From UBA8437 sp963582065 (lineage in GTDB: Bacteria > Planctomycetota > Planctomycetia > Planctomycetales > Planctomycetaceae), in contig CAUZRQ010000019.1 of the NCBI GenBank assembly GCA_963582065.1, forward strand, positions 1-64,000: a DNA stretch of 64,000 nt, in the 5' to 3' direction. The notes under the pieces are model-generated. The model had not been told where the DNA came from. It was given only the letters and a program-made list of their open reading frames with translations, and searched no databases. Below are positions 36,244 to 45,290 of the stretch, in pieces (the stretch's first letter is position 1; each line of letters starts with the position of its first letter). A program made the position numbers and the translations under genes.

Positions 36244-37215
36244 TCAGCTGCCTGCCTCGCGTTTCCATCCCCGCTCGACAAACAGCGGAGCGTACTCGGA
36301 CGAGACGAACAACCGGTCCTCGGAATTGGGGATCCGGTGGTAGTTCTCCGGTCTTAGCAACACACCGTCGTCGGCATTCAGGTCGATGACCCACCGCGAC
36401 GGACGTTCCCGTCGCGAAAGAAACCGCAGCTCGAACGGTTCCAGTTGCAGGGGATCGGTCGCGTGAAAAATGCCTCGATGAGCGGCCCGGGAGGCGGCGA
36501 CATCGCGGCGGACGCGGCCGAGCGACTTGGACAGCAGAGCCTGTCGCTTCATCCCCCTCGGATCGGGGACCGCCTTGAGGATCGTTTTCTCCTTCCGCCA
36601 GGGATTGACGTTGGGCCAGATGAAATACGGACTGGCCTGGCCGAGTTTCAGCAGTCGCTCGTTGTAGCTGAGCGGTCGGGGTGCCGGCTTGTTGCGGTCG
36701 GGCTGGTTGCGGTTGATGAAACACAGGAACCGGCCGTAGATGTCCATGATCTCGTACCCGAAGACCATGAACATCTGGAACGACTCATCGGTCTTCTGCA
36801 TCACCTTCATGTCCGAAGTGATTTCTCGTTCGAGTGCCATCTCGGCGGCCCGTGCATGCCGGTGGTGATTCTCGGCCGCGTTCTCACGCAACCGCCCCTT
36901 GAGCGACTCGACCAGTCCCGCCGGCAGGCTCTCGGCGAACTTCGGCCAGGCCTTCGAAAACGGGTCGGCCAGGAACGTCTTCCACTTGGGATCCTCGATC
37001 CCCAGGAACTCGGTCGTGCCGGGGAGCCGGAAACTCACCTCCGGAGTGTCGATGCCCAGCAACCGCACCCCGATGTCGCCGACCGCACTGACGATCAGCG
37101 TATCACCGTCGTGGGTCTGTTCGGCAACCGTCCCCTGGCGACGCATTCTCTGTCCCAACCGAGCGATCCCGCTGGTCAGGTTGGTCCGATCGTTGACTCG
37201 AATCGCCCGCGCCAT
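36244..37215 (-). CDS. Staphylococcal-nuclease-like (TNase) protein with C-terminal extension
   Basis: ATG 37215 gives 323 residues. The SNase core is recognisable: HDGDTLIVSAVGDIGVRLLGIDTPE near the N-terminus, then, after a helical insertion of over 80 residues, IMDIYGRFLCFINR and SYNERLLKLGQASPYF. About 110 further residues are of unknown type. SNases cut DNA and RNA with Ca2+; catalytic competence is not certain because the insertion separates the usual Arg/Glu positions. The residues encoded in frame just before the ATG (ILSLWVVVSFGQSAQAQ) resemble a signal peptide that lacks a start codon in frame, so the 5' end may be frameshifted. Confidence 0.72.
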   Translation of the reverse strand: MARAIRVNDRTNLTSGIARLGQRMRRQGTVAEQTHDGDTLIVSAVGDIGVRLLGIDTPEVSFRLPGTTEFLGIEDPKWKTFLADPFSKAWPKFAESLPAGLVESLKGRLRENAAENHHRHARAAEMALEREITSDMKVMQKTDESFQMFMVFGYEIMDIYGRFLCFINRNQPDRNKPAPRPLSYNERLLKLGQASPYFIWPNVNPWRKEKTILKAVPDPRGMKRQALLSKSLGRVRRDVAASRAAHRGIFHATDPLQLEPFELRFLSRRERPSRWVIDLNADDGVLLRPENYHRIPNSEDRLFVSSEYAPLFVERGWKREAGS

Positions 37216-37387
37216 CTGGTAGTCTCCCTGGTCCGACTGCTGTGCCTGGGCTGATTGGCCAAACGACACGACCACCCAAAGCGACAGAATAGCACGGCGA
37301 TCGCCGCCGCAGGTACCCTTTCCATCCGTCCAAACGGGCCGTAGATTAGCCGGTGCGGAGGCAGCCAGGCGAGAAACGAGGCATCCG

Positions 37388-39406
37388 ATGATCGTCAGTT
37401 GGGAGTGGCTCGGCCAATACGTCGCGCTGGAGATGCCGATCGAAGAGCTGACGACCCGGTTGACGATGTCGGGCCTGAACCTGGAGGGGACCGACACGGT
37501 CGAAAGCGATACGGCGATCGACCTGGAGGTCACAAGCAACCGCCCCGATTGCCTGGGCCACATCGGCGTCGCCCGGGAAGTCTCGGTGCTGTACGACCTC
37601 CCGCTGAAATCACCCGACCCACAACCGCCCTGCATCGAACCGCAGATCTCGGATGTCACCTCGGTCGAGATCAGCTGCCCGGACCTGTGTCCGCGGTACA
37701 CCGCCCGGGTCGTCCGTGGTGTCACCGTCGGACCCAGCCCCGACTGGCTCGTCCGGCGGCTCGCCACCCTCGGCATCGTCTCGATCAACAACATCGTCGA
37801 CATCACCAACTACGTGCTGATGGAGACCGGCCAGCCGCTGCATGCCTTCGACTTCGACAAACTGGCCGAGGGCCGAATCGTCGTCCGACAGGCGGCCGCC
37901 GGCGAACAGCTCGAAGCGATCAACCACACCACCTACAAGCTGGCTCCCGGCATGTGCGTGATCGCCGACGCCGAAAAACCGGTGGCACTGGCGGGAGTGA
38001 TGGGGGGAGCCGAAACGGAAATCACCGAAACGACCAGCACGGTGCTGGTCGAAACCGCCGAATTCGCCCCGCTCTCGATCCGGAACACCGCCCGCAGCCT
38101 TTCCCTGTTCAGCGACTCGTCGTTTCGCTTCGAGCGAGGCATCGATCCGCATGCACTCGACACGACCAGCCGTCGTTGCTGCGAGTTGATTCTCGAACTC
38201 GCAGGTGGCGAACTGCTCGACGGGGTCATCTGGACCGGTGATCCACCCCCGGACGAACCGACCACCGTCTCGATCCGCTACGCGCAGGTCCCTCGCGTAC
38301 TCGGCATCGACGTCCCGCCCGCCGACGTCGTCGCCATCCTCGAACAACTCGGGCTCAGCCGGGTCGCTGACTCCGACGACACCACTGCCACATTCGCCGT
38401 GCCCGGATGGCGTCGGGACCTGTCCCGGGAAATCGACCTGATCGAGGAAGTCGCCCGGATCTGGGGCTACGACCGGATCCCCGAGGACAACCGCGTCCCG
38501 CTGACACTGTCTCAACCCACCCACCGGGACCTCGTCAGCAACACACTTCGCGAACTGCTCTGCGCCGCGGGCTTTCACGAGGCGATAACACTCTCGTTCG
38601 TCACCCGGGAACTGTTCGGCCTGTTCCGACCCGAACCCGACTGCGAACCCCTGTCGGTCGAGCACTCGTCACGGCGGCAGGAGAACCTGTTGCGGCAGAG
38701 CCTGGTGCCCAGCCTGCTGCAGTCTCGACGGGAAAACGAACGGCATGGAAGCTTCGGTGTCGACCTGTTCGAGATCGCCAACGTGTACCTGCAGGCCCAT
38801 CCCGGAGCCGAGGGATCCGAGCCCACCCGGGTGACAGCCGTCAGCGGACGATCATTCGGGGAACTCAAGGGCGTGTGCGAGACGCTGGTCACTCACCTGG
38901 CTCCCCACGCAATACTGACAGCCAAGCCACTGGACGTTCCGGGGTTTGTCGACGGGCGCGGAGCCCGCCTGCTGCTCGACGGCATCGCCTGCGGCTGGCT
39001 TGGCGAATTGACCCGGGAGGCCACCGACCCCCTCGACCTCCGCGACGCGGTGACGATCGTCGAACTCGACCTGGCCACCGTCGAGGCCGCAGTGGAGACA
39101 ACCCGGCGGTTCAAGGAATTACCGCGGTTCCCGGCGATCGAACGTGATCTCAACTTCGTGCTCGACGAACACGTCACCTGGGACGAGCTCGAATCGGCGG
39201 TCCGCGACAACGCCGGCCCCCTGCTCGACAGCATCTCCTTCGGCGGCCAGTACCGCGGTCAGCAGATTCCCGCCGACAAGAAGTCCTATGTCGTCACGAT
39301 CGGATACCGCTCGGACGAACGCACGCTGACCAACGAGGAAATCGAGGAGGCCCAGGCCCGCGTCGTCGCCGCGTGCGAATCCGGCCTGGGTGCGAGCCAG
39401 AGATGA
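37388..39406 (+). CDS. pheT: Phenylalanine--tRNA ligase beta subunit (without EMAP-type domain)
   Basis: 672 residues against about 800 in most bacteria. The B1 core starts normally (MIVSWEWLGQYV, LTMSGLNLEG) and then jumps to IDLEVTSNRPDCLGHIGVARE, so the roughly 110-residue EMAP/tRNA-binding domain is missing. B3/B4 (VMGGAETEITETTSTVLVE), B5 (PDEPTTVSIRY onward), the catalytic-like core and the C-terminal FDX-ACB anticodon-binding domain (FPAIERDLNFVLDE) are present. It forms the alpha2-beta2 enzyme with PheS, which is not adjacent. The dus gene overlaps its stop (ATGA). Confidence 0.94.
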   Translation: MIVSWEWLGQYVALEMPIEELTTRLTMSGLNLEGTDTVESDTAIDLEVTSNRPDCLGHIGVAREVSVLYDLPLKSPDPQPPCIEPQISDVTSVEISCPDLCPRYTARVVRGVTVGPSPDWLVRRLATLGIVSINNIVDITNYVLMETGQPLHAFDFDKLAEGRIVVRQAAAGEQLEAINHTTYKLAPGMCVIADAEKPVALAGVMGGAETEITETTSTVLVETAEFAPLSIRNTARSLSLFSDSSFRFERGIDPHALDTTSRRCCELILELAGGELLDGVIWTGDPPPDEPTTVSIRYAQVPRVLGIDVPPADVVAILEQLGLSRVADSDDTTATFAVPGWRRDLSREIDLIEEVARIWGYDRIPEDNRVPLTLSQPTHRDLVSNTLRELLCAAGFHEAITLSFVTRELFGLFRPEPDCEPLSVEHSSRRQENLLRQSLVPSLLQSRRENERHGSFGVDLFEIANVYLQAHPGAEGSEPTRVTAVSGRSFGELKGVCETLVTHLAPHAILTAKPLDVPGFVDGRGARLLLDGIACGWLGELTREATDPLDLRDAVTIVELDLATVEAAVETTRRFKELPRFPAIERDLNFVLDEHVTWDELESAVRDNAGPLLDSISFGGQYRGQQIPADKKSYVVTIGYRSDERTLTNEEIEEAQARVVAACESGLGASQR

Positions 39407-40476
39407 GTTCCGGCACCGGCAGAGCCGTCGACGTGGCACGACTGCATTTCGGCGACCTGTCGCTGGAAACCCGCTACCTGCTCTCTCCCTTGGCCGGCTT
39501 CACCAACCTGCCATTCCGACGGATGATTCGTCGCGTGGGGGGGATCGGGCTGTGCACGACCGACCTGGTCAACGCCCGCAGCCTGCTGGCCCGCCGGCAC
39601 AAGGCCCTCGAACTGGTACAAACCTGCCCGGACGATTCGCCTCTTGCGATCCAGATCTTCGGCAGCGAATCCGAATTCGTCGCCGACGCGGCGAGGCTGC
39701 TGGAGGCGGAATTCGAGCTCGATTCGATCGACATCAACATGGGCTGCCCGGTGGCCAAGGTCGCCGGGCACGGCGCCGGCGCCGGGTTGATGCAACAGGC
39801 CGACAGGACGGTCGAACTTGTCCGAAGCGTCGTCGACGCGGTGTCGCTGCCGGTGACGATCAAGATGCGGCTGGGCTGGGACGAACGGTCGCTGACGGCT
39901 CCATGGTTTGCCCAGGCTTTCGAGGAAGTGGGGGTGGCCGCGATCGCGATCCACGGACGCACTCGGGAACAGGGCTTCAGCGGCGGCGTCGACCTGGACG
40001 GCATCCGCCAGGTCGTCGAGTCGGTCGAGTCCATCCCGGTGATCGGCAACGGCGACATCCTGACCGTCGAGGACGCGGTGACGATGTTCAAGATCACCGG
40101 TTGCGACGGCATCTCGATTGGCCGCGGCGCACTGGCCAACCCGTGGATCTTCCGCCAACTGGTTCAATGGGAACGGACCGGGCAATGGGATCCCCCCGGC
40201 AGTTTTGACGACCGGCTGCTGCTGCTGCTGGAGCAACTTGAGTTCCTGGTTGAGCAGAAGGGTGAACCGAAGGCCATCATCAGCTTCCGCAAGATGATCC
40301 ACTGGTACCTGAAATCCATGCGAGTGCGTCCCGCCCTGCGGCACACTTTTCAGCAGGTGAGAACCCGCGAGGACTTCGATGAGGCGATCGAGAGGGTGCG
40401 GGCCGAGAATCACCCCGGACGTGACAGGGGGGAGATCCGGGTGCCGGTCCCGTCCGGACCCAACTCCCATTGGTAA
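39403..40476 (+). CDS. dus: tRNA-dihydrouridine synthase
   Basis: 357 residues from ATG 39403, overlapping the pheT stop. FMN-dependent TIM barrel: LLSPLAGFTNLPFRRMIRR, QIFGSESEF, IDINMGCPVAKVAGHGAGAGLM with the catalytic Cys, IHGRTREQGFSG, VIGNGDILTVEDA and GCDGISIGRGALANPWIF. The length and motifs fit the DusB type. It reduces specific uridines in the tRNA D-loop using NADPH. Coupling to pheT is consistent with a tRNA-related operon. Confidence 0.94.
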   Translation: MSSGTGRAVDVARLHFGDLSLETRYLLSPLAGFTNLPFRRMIRRVGGIGLCTTDLVNARSLLARRHKALELVQTCPDDSPLAIQIFGSESEFVADAARLLEAEFELDSIDINMGCPVAKVAGHGAGAGLMQQADRTVELVRSVVDAVSLPVTIKMRLGWDERSLTAPWFAQAFEEVGVAAIAIHGRTREQGFSGGVDLDGIRQVVESVESIPVIGNGDILTVEDAVTMFKITGCDGISIGRGALANPWIFRQLVQWERTGQWDPPGSFDDRLLLLLEQLEFLVEQKGEPKAIISFRKMIHWYLKSMRVRPALRHTFQQVRTREDFDEAIERVRAENHPGRDRGEIRVPVPSGPNSHW

Positions 40477-40488
40477 CCGACCGGCTCG

Positions 40489-41781
40489 TCAGGACGTCGG
40501 CTCCACCTCGCCTTGTCCCGGCTTGACCCGCAGTCGCCGCACACGTCGCTTGTCGGCGGATTCGACACTGAACTGCCACTGACCCCAATCCAAGGTCTCG
40601 CCGGGGACGGGAATCCGCCCCAGCCGGGTGATCACGAAGCCGCCCAACGTGTCGTAGTCCTCGTCCTCGGGCAGCCCGTAACCGAAGCGTTCGTTGAGGT
40701 CGTCGATGTGAGCTCTGGCATCGACCTCTATCATTTCCGGCCCGATCGTCTTCACCAGGTCTTCGCCCCCCACGTCGTACTCGTCCTCGATCTCTCCGAC
40801 GATTTCCTCGAGAACATCCTCCAGGGTGACCAGCCCGGCGACCCCGCCGTATTCATCGAGCACGATGGCCAAGTGGACCTGCTCGCGCTTGAGCGTTTCC
40901 AGCAGAGTGTCGATACCGGTCGTCTCGGGCACGTAGAACGGCTCGCGGATGATTTCGCGGAGTCCTCCCGGAGCTGAGGCGGTGTCGACCTGCAAGTGGC
41001 CGAGCAGATCCTTGGCGTAGAGGATACCGACGATGTCGTCGGTATTTTCTCCGACCACCGGCACACGGGTGTGGCCTGCCTCGAGCAACTGCCGCCGCGC
41101 GTCCTCCAGCGACGCGTCGGCCCTCAGGCAGATCATGTCCGTCCGAGGTGTCATCACTTCGGCCACGTCCTCGTCCCGCAGTTCCATCACGCGGTGAATC
41201 ATCGCACGGGCGGCGCTTTCGATGCGGCCTCCTCGCTGCCCCTCATCGACCACGCTACGGATCTCGTCGCTCAATGCGGCCAGGTCGCCGGAGACCGGTT
41301 CGGGTCGACCGGCGATCCGATGGCAAAGGCGATCCAGTTGCCCGACGATCGTCGACACCGGGGCCAGGACCAGTGTCAACAGCGAGAGGACTCGCCAACT
41401 GTGGACTAGGAACTGCTCCCCCCACACCCGCCCGACAGCCCATGGCAGAACCACCGTAGCCATCAGCAGGGCCAATGCCGCCGTAACGATCATTCCCACC
41501 TGCGACCAGCCCCCGGCACCGGCAGCCACCGGCAACCACCAGATGCCGAGTGACCCGGCAGCAATGACCACGCTCAACGCGTACAGGCAGTTGACAGCCA
41601 GTTGCACCCGTTCCCTTCGGGCCAGGATGACCCCGAACAACTCGGGGCGACCCCGCTCGTGGCAGACCGCTTCAAGGCGACTGCGGGAAAACGCCCGCAA
41701 GCTGCTGTCGGCCACGGACGCCAGTGTCACCAGCGCCAGCAGGCCACACTCCGTCAGCAGCAAAGAGAGTTGTTCGTTCAC
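40489..41781 (-). CDS. CNNM/CorC-type (HlyC) CBS-domain membrane protein
   Basis: 430 residues. Four hydrophobic segments in the first 150 residues form a DUF21-like unit. A CBS pair follows (VMTPRTDMICLRADASLEDARR; VPVVGENTDDIVGILYAKDLL; VHLAIVLDEYGGVAGLVTLEDVLEEIVGEI), then the C-terminal CorC_HlyC domain (LNERFGYGLPEDEDYDTLGGFV). Family members affect Mg2+/Co2+ transport. It is the last gene of the phoH / HD / ybeY operon, a conserved arrangement, and overlaps ybeY by four bases. Confidence 0.9.
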   Translation of the reverse strand: MNEQLSLLLTECGLLALVTLASVADSSLRAFSRSRLEAVCHERGRPELFGVILARRERVQLAVNCLYALSVVIAAGSLGIWWLPVAAGAGGWSQVGMIVTAALALLMATVVLPWAVGRVWGEQFLVHSWRVLSLLTLVLAPVSTIVGQLDRLCHRIAGRPEPVSGDLAALSDEIRSVVDEGQRGGRIESAARAMIHRVMELRDEDVAEVMTPRTDMICLRADASLEDARRQLLEAGHTRVPVVGENTDDIVGILYAKDLLGHLQVDTASAPGGLREIIREPFYVPETTGIDTLLETLKREQVHLAIVLDEYGGVAGLVTLEDVLEEIVGEIEDEYDVGGEDLVKTIGPEMIEVDARAHIDDLNERFGYGLPEDEDYDTLGGFVITRLGRIPVPGETLDWGQWQFSVESADKRRVRRLRVKPGQGEVEPTS

Positions 41782-42308
41782 CCGTCGACCCTCGCCGTCA
41801 CCTCTAGCACATCCAACAACTCGGCCTCACGACGACGCATCTGCTCCCGCTGAAGATCGTCGAGATCGACGTAACCACACAGGTGCAACAGGCCGTGGAC
41901 CAGGTACAGGATCACCTCCTCGGACGGGAGACTCCCCACCTCACCAGCCACCCGCACCGCGGTGTCTCCCCCGATGACCACCTCGCCACAGATCCTCCGC
42001 CCCGACCCCCGACGTGCCTCGACCGGTCCCGTCCAGGCTTCGAGGCTGTCACCTTCGAGCGGAAAGGTAAGCACATCGGTTGGACCTTCGATCTGAAGGA
42101 AATCCACGTGCAGCCTCGACATCTCGACGTCGTCGACAACCGCCACGCTGATCTCGGCGTGTTCGACCCCTTCGTCTCGAAGCACGTACCCGGCCACCTC
42201 GGCCAGTCGTTTTTCACTGGCGGCAGAGCCTTCGGTGCGATCTACCACGTCAATCTTCCATTCCGATCCAGCCAGGGCACCGTCACCGGGTTCGAGTTCC
42301 TCGTTCAC
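41778..42308 (-). CDS. ybeY: Endoribonuclease YbeY (16S rRNA maturation factor)
   Basis: 176 residues. The conserved blocks are HVDFLQIEGPTDVLTFPLE, CGEVVIGGD and the metal-binding region VHGLLHLCGYVDLDD. The usual signature is HGxLHLxGYDH with three His; here the first two are kept, but the third position is Asp (GYVD). YbeY is a metal-dependent RNase in ribosome maturation and quality control. Position between the 7TM-HD gene and corC, with 4-base overlaps on both sides, is the standard context and supports the assignment. Confidence 0.92.
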   Translation of the reverse strand: MNEELEPGDGALAGSEWKIDVVDRTEGSAASEKRLAEVAGYVLRDEGVEHAEISVAVVDDVEMSRLHVDFLQIEGPTDVLTFPLEGDSLEAWTGPVEARRGSGRRICGEVVIGGDTAVRVAGEVGSLPSEEVILYLVHGLLHLCGYVDLDDLQREQMRRREAELLDVLEVTARVDG

Positions 42309-43972
42309 GCTGAGGCCGTCCGTTGCTCGGGGTAGGTCACTCGTCCGTGATAGATTCCGATCAACGATTTTGTCAAAGACTCCTCGACCACGCGGAGATC
42401 GCTGAGTGTCAGACCACTCTCGTCAAACTGCCCGTCAAGCAGCCGCTTGTGCGTCAGGTCATGCACGAGCTCTTCGAGTCGCTTCGGAGTCGGCTCGGCC
42501 ATCGGCCGGCTGGCACTCTCGACCGCATCGGCCAGCATCATCACTCCGCCCTCCCGGGTCTTCGGTCGAGGTCCGGGATACCGGAAGGACGACTCGACCG
42601 GGTCGGCGCGATCGTCGGGTTCGTCCTCGGCCTGACGCTGAGCCTGGTCGTAGAAATATTCGACCCGTGTCGTCCCGTGGTGCTGCTCGATGAGGTCGAT
42701 CAACGGCTGTGGCAGGTTGTGCTGCCGAGCCAGTTCGACACCGTCCTTGACGTGGCCGATGATGATCAACGTGCTCATCGCGGGAGCCAGCTGTTCGTGT
42801 CGACCCCGAGTCTCGGCAGTCGTGTTCTCGACGAAATACTCGGGCTTGAGCATCTTGCCGATGTCGTGGAAGTAGGCAGCAACCCGGACCAACAGCCCGT
42901 TGGCCCCGATGCGATCGGCGGCCGCCTCGCCGATGGCCCCGACGATAAACGAGTGGTTGTACGTGCCGGGAGCCCGCTGGACCAGTTCCTGCAGCAGCGG
43001 GTGCGAAGCATCACCCATCTCGAGCAGGCTGATGTCGGTGACCACCCCGAACAACGACTCGATGAACGGCAGACTGCCAGCGACCAGGTACCCGGCCACC
43101 AGGCACCACAGAAAGCCCCTCAACAAAGGCCACAGCTCGGCGGTGTCGAACAGCACCCCGGCGGACTCCGACGAGGTGATCGCCAGCGTGCCCCATTCAA
43201 CCAGCACGAAGACGACCCCCGACCAGAACCCCACCGTGATCAATGTCGATCGCGAAGAGACACGTGTGAGCGGAAGAATGGCACTGACCGAGACCGACAG
43301 CAACACGACGAAGTGGCCGATCTCGACGACCGTCGAAAGGGTCAGCAGCAACGAGAGTGTCAGGGCGGTCAGGATGGCCACGACCTGGTCCCAGGCGATC
43401 GCGAAGATCACCACTGTCACGAGCAGTGGAATGATCTCGGCACGCCAGGGATCGACCGAGAGCAGTCGGCCGAAAGCGACGGCCAGGACCAGGGTCAACA
43501 GGTAGACACCCAGGCGTCCGACGTGGCCCACCAGCGCAGGCCGGGCCCGGGCCAGCCAGATGCCGTTCAGTGTCAGCAGCACGACCAGCAGTACGACCAC
43601 CGTGGCACCTCGAACCACGTGGTCGGTGGTCGAGAATTGTCGATCGGCGTGGATCTGCTCGATCCGCACCAGCGTCCCCGCATCGATCGTCCCACCCGGT
43701 TCGACCAGCCTGCCGGACGCGGTGGCCGCCGGATCGACGAGTCCCTCTGCCGGCCGGTCGCCGACCCGCCAGGCCTGGGGTGGTTCCCAACCCTCGACGA
43801 CGATCAGCATCGCCGCGACTGCCGCCAGGCACATCAGCAACCGCAACCGGACACTCCGATTGGCCAGTGTCCCGCGCAGCCAGCCGCCCAGCGACATCGC
43901 ACCACCGATCTCGGCGGTACGGGGGATGCGGGTTGCCCGCGACGTTTTTTGTCCGAACCACGACATTCTCAA
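42305..43972 (-). CDS. 7TM-HD (PgpH-like) membrane phosphodiesterase
   Basis: 555 residues. One N-terminal helix, a shortened extracytoplasmic segment (about residues 70-130), seven hydrophobic helices up to about residue 330, then a cytoplasmic HD domain: APGTYNHSFIVGAIGEAAA, VAAYFHDIGKMLKPEYF, IIIGHVKDGVELARQH and MMLADAVESASR supply the H, HD and D metal ligands. PgpH in Listeria hydrolyses cyclic di-AMP; that activity is inferred here. The extracellular domain is much smaller than in Firmicutes. It lies between phoH and ybeY in the conserved operon. Confidence 0.9.
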   Translation of the reverse strand: MRMSWFGQKTSRATRIPRTAEIGGAMSLGGWLRGTLANRSVRLRLLMCLAAVAAMLIVVEGWEPPQAWRVGDRPAEGLVDPAATASGRLVEPGGTIDAGTLVRIEQIHADRQFSTTDHVVRGATVVVLLVVLLTLNGIWLARARPALVGHVGRLGVYLLTLVLAVAFGRLLSVDPWRAEIIPLLVTVVIFAIAWDQVVAILTALTLSLLLTLSTVVEIGHFVVLLSVSVSAILPLTRVSSRSTLITVGFWSGVVFVLVEWGTLAITSSESAGVLFDTAELWPLLRGFLWCLVAGYLVAGSLPFIESLFGVVTDISLLEMGDASHPLLQELVQRAPGTYNHSFIVGAIGEAAADRIGANGLLVRVAAYFHDIGKMLKPEYFVENTTAETRGRHEQLAPAMSTLIIIGHVKDGVELARQHNLPQPLIDLIEQHHGTTRVEYFYDQAQRQAEDEPDDRADPVESSFRYPGPRPKTREGGVMMLADAVESASRPMAEPTPKRLEELVHDLTHKRLLDGQFDESGLTLSDLRVVEESLTKSLIGIYHGRVTYPEQRTASA

Positions 43973-43996
43973 GCCCTTGGCTGATCCTTGTCCGGA

Positions 43997-44974
43997 TCAC
44001 CGTGCGTTCGATGGTCTCTTTGTGTAGGCCTTGACAATTTCGCTGACCAGCCGGTGTCGCACGATGTCCCGCCCCCCCAGGCGGACCACGTCGACGCCGT
44101 CGATCGACGTCAGTCGCTTGATCGCATCGGGAAGTCCACCGGCAAGATGGTCGGGGAGATCAACCTGTGTGATGTCGCCGCTCACGACGATCTTCGACCC
44201 CTGGCCCATCCGCGTCAGAAACATCTGCATCTGGGTCCGCGTGGCGTTCTGGGCCTCGTCGAGAATGATGAAGGTCTCGTTGAGCGTGCGGCCGCGCATG
44301 AAGGCCAGTGGCACGATCTCGATCACGTCGTGTTCGATGTACCGCTTGACCTGGTCGTAGCTGAGAATCTCGGCCAGCGCGTCGAGCAGGGGTCGGAGGT
44401 ACGGGTTGACCTTGGCCGTCACGTCACCCGGCAGGAAACCCAGTTTCTCGCCCGCCTCGACCGCCGGACGAACCAGCACGATCTTGCGGACCAGCTCCGA
44501 TCTCAGCGCCGATAGCGCCATGGCAACGGCCAGATAGGTCTTGCCGCTGCCGGCCGGTCCGGTGCAGAAAACCAGGTCGTTGCGAAGAATCGCGTCGACA
44601 TACGCCCCCTGCCCGGGTGTCTTGGGATGAACGTCCTTGGCTGATTCGAACAGTTCGATCCGGGACCGCCCGTCCCCGCGAGGATCGCTCGCCGCAACGT
44701 CCGGCAAGGAGATCGACTCGCCGACCTGCCCGATGGCCTTCAGCACGTCGTCTGCTCGCAGCTCCCCGGTCACGCCGATCACCTCCCGCAGCCGACGAAT
44801 CACCGCGACCCCCTGGTCGACCGACTCGCGGTCACCCTGGATCTTCAGCGTGTCGTCGCGGATGACAACGTCAACCCCGACCGAATCCCGCACGCGGCGC
44901 AGGTGCTCGTCTCGGGCCCCCAGGAGCGTTCGTATCTCCTCGGGATCATCGAACGGAATAGTCGCTTCGGACAT
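43997..44974 (-). CDS. phoH: PhoH-family ATPase (PhoH-like/YbeZ)
   Basis: 325 residues. A KH-like N-terminal region (EHLRRVRDSVGVDVVIRDD) precedes the ATPase domain with Walker A GPAGSGKT at 139-146, RPAVEAGEKLGFLPGDVTAKV and the Walker B FIILDEAQNATRTQMQMFLTRMG. PhoH/YbeZ is a putative RNA helicase that cooperates with YbeY in 16S rRNA processing. It is the first gene of the four-gene operon reading to 40489; the 24 bases to the HD gene leave no room for another promoter of note. Confidence 0.93.
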   Translation of the reverse strand: MSEATIPFDDPEEIRTLLGARDEHLRRVRDSVGVDVVIRDDTLKIQGDRESVDQGVAVIRRLREVIGVTGELRADDVLKAIGQVGESISLPDVAASDPRGDGRSRIELFESAKDVHPKTPGQGAYVDAILRNDLVFCTGPAGSGKTYLAVAMALSALRSELVRKIVLVRPAVEAGEKLGFLPGDVTAKVNPYLRPLLDALAEILSYDQVKRYIEHDVIEIVPLAFMRGRTLNETFIILDEAQNATRTQMQMFLTRMGQGSKIVVSGDITQVDLPDHLAGGLPDAIKRLTSIDGVDVVRLGGRDIVRHRLVSEIVKAYTKRPSNAR

Positions 44975-45290
44975 GCCGACGGCCCGTCAAGCAGGGCCGT
45001 ATCCGGTGCGGAGTTGCCAGGCCGGAGCCCCGAGCCCCGACACGCCTGAATTCTAACCGGGGCATAACCCCAGAGGAAGCCCCTGCCCACGCGGTTGATC
45101 CCACTCGGACTGCGGTCCCGTTCTGGTGTTCCACCTTTGACGATTCTGATGGAGTTTCTCAAGAGAGGACCTCTAGGGAGTCGAAAAGACGAACTGGGTG
45201 TTCCGGCTGCAACGGCTGACACGGTCCCGCACCAGGAGACGATCCGCCAGCCGTCTCCAGTCTCTCCTGCACAAAACCCCGGATCCCGCC
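44975..45290. other. Intergenic region between divergent phoH and ExeA-like genes
   Basis: These 316 bases separate two divergent genes and should hold both promoters. A short hairpin (GGCCC, 8-base loop, GGGCC) begins near 44982, just upstream of phoH. I see no convincing ORF, RNA gene or repeat. Open frames crossing it are short and lack protein-like composition. Confidence 0.5.

Noticed and set aside
35009..36724. 571-codon minus-strand open frame across xerC
   Set aside because: Antisense to a gene with a full tyrosine-recombinase catalytic set; no protein-like features.
42323..43984. 553-codon plus-strand open frame opposite the 7TM-HD gene
   Set aside because: Rich in Asp/Gln/His in a repetitive manner expected from the reverse of hydrophobic codons; not a real gene.
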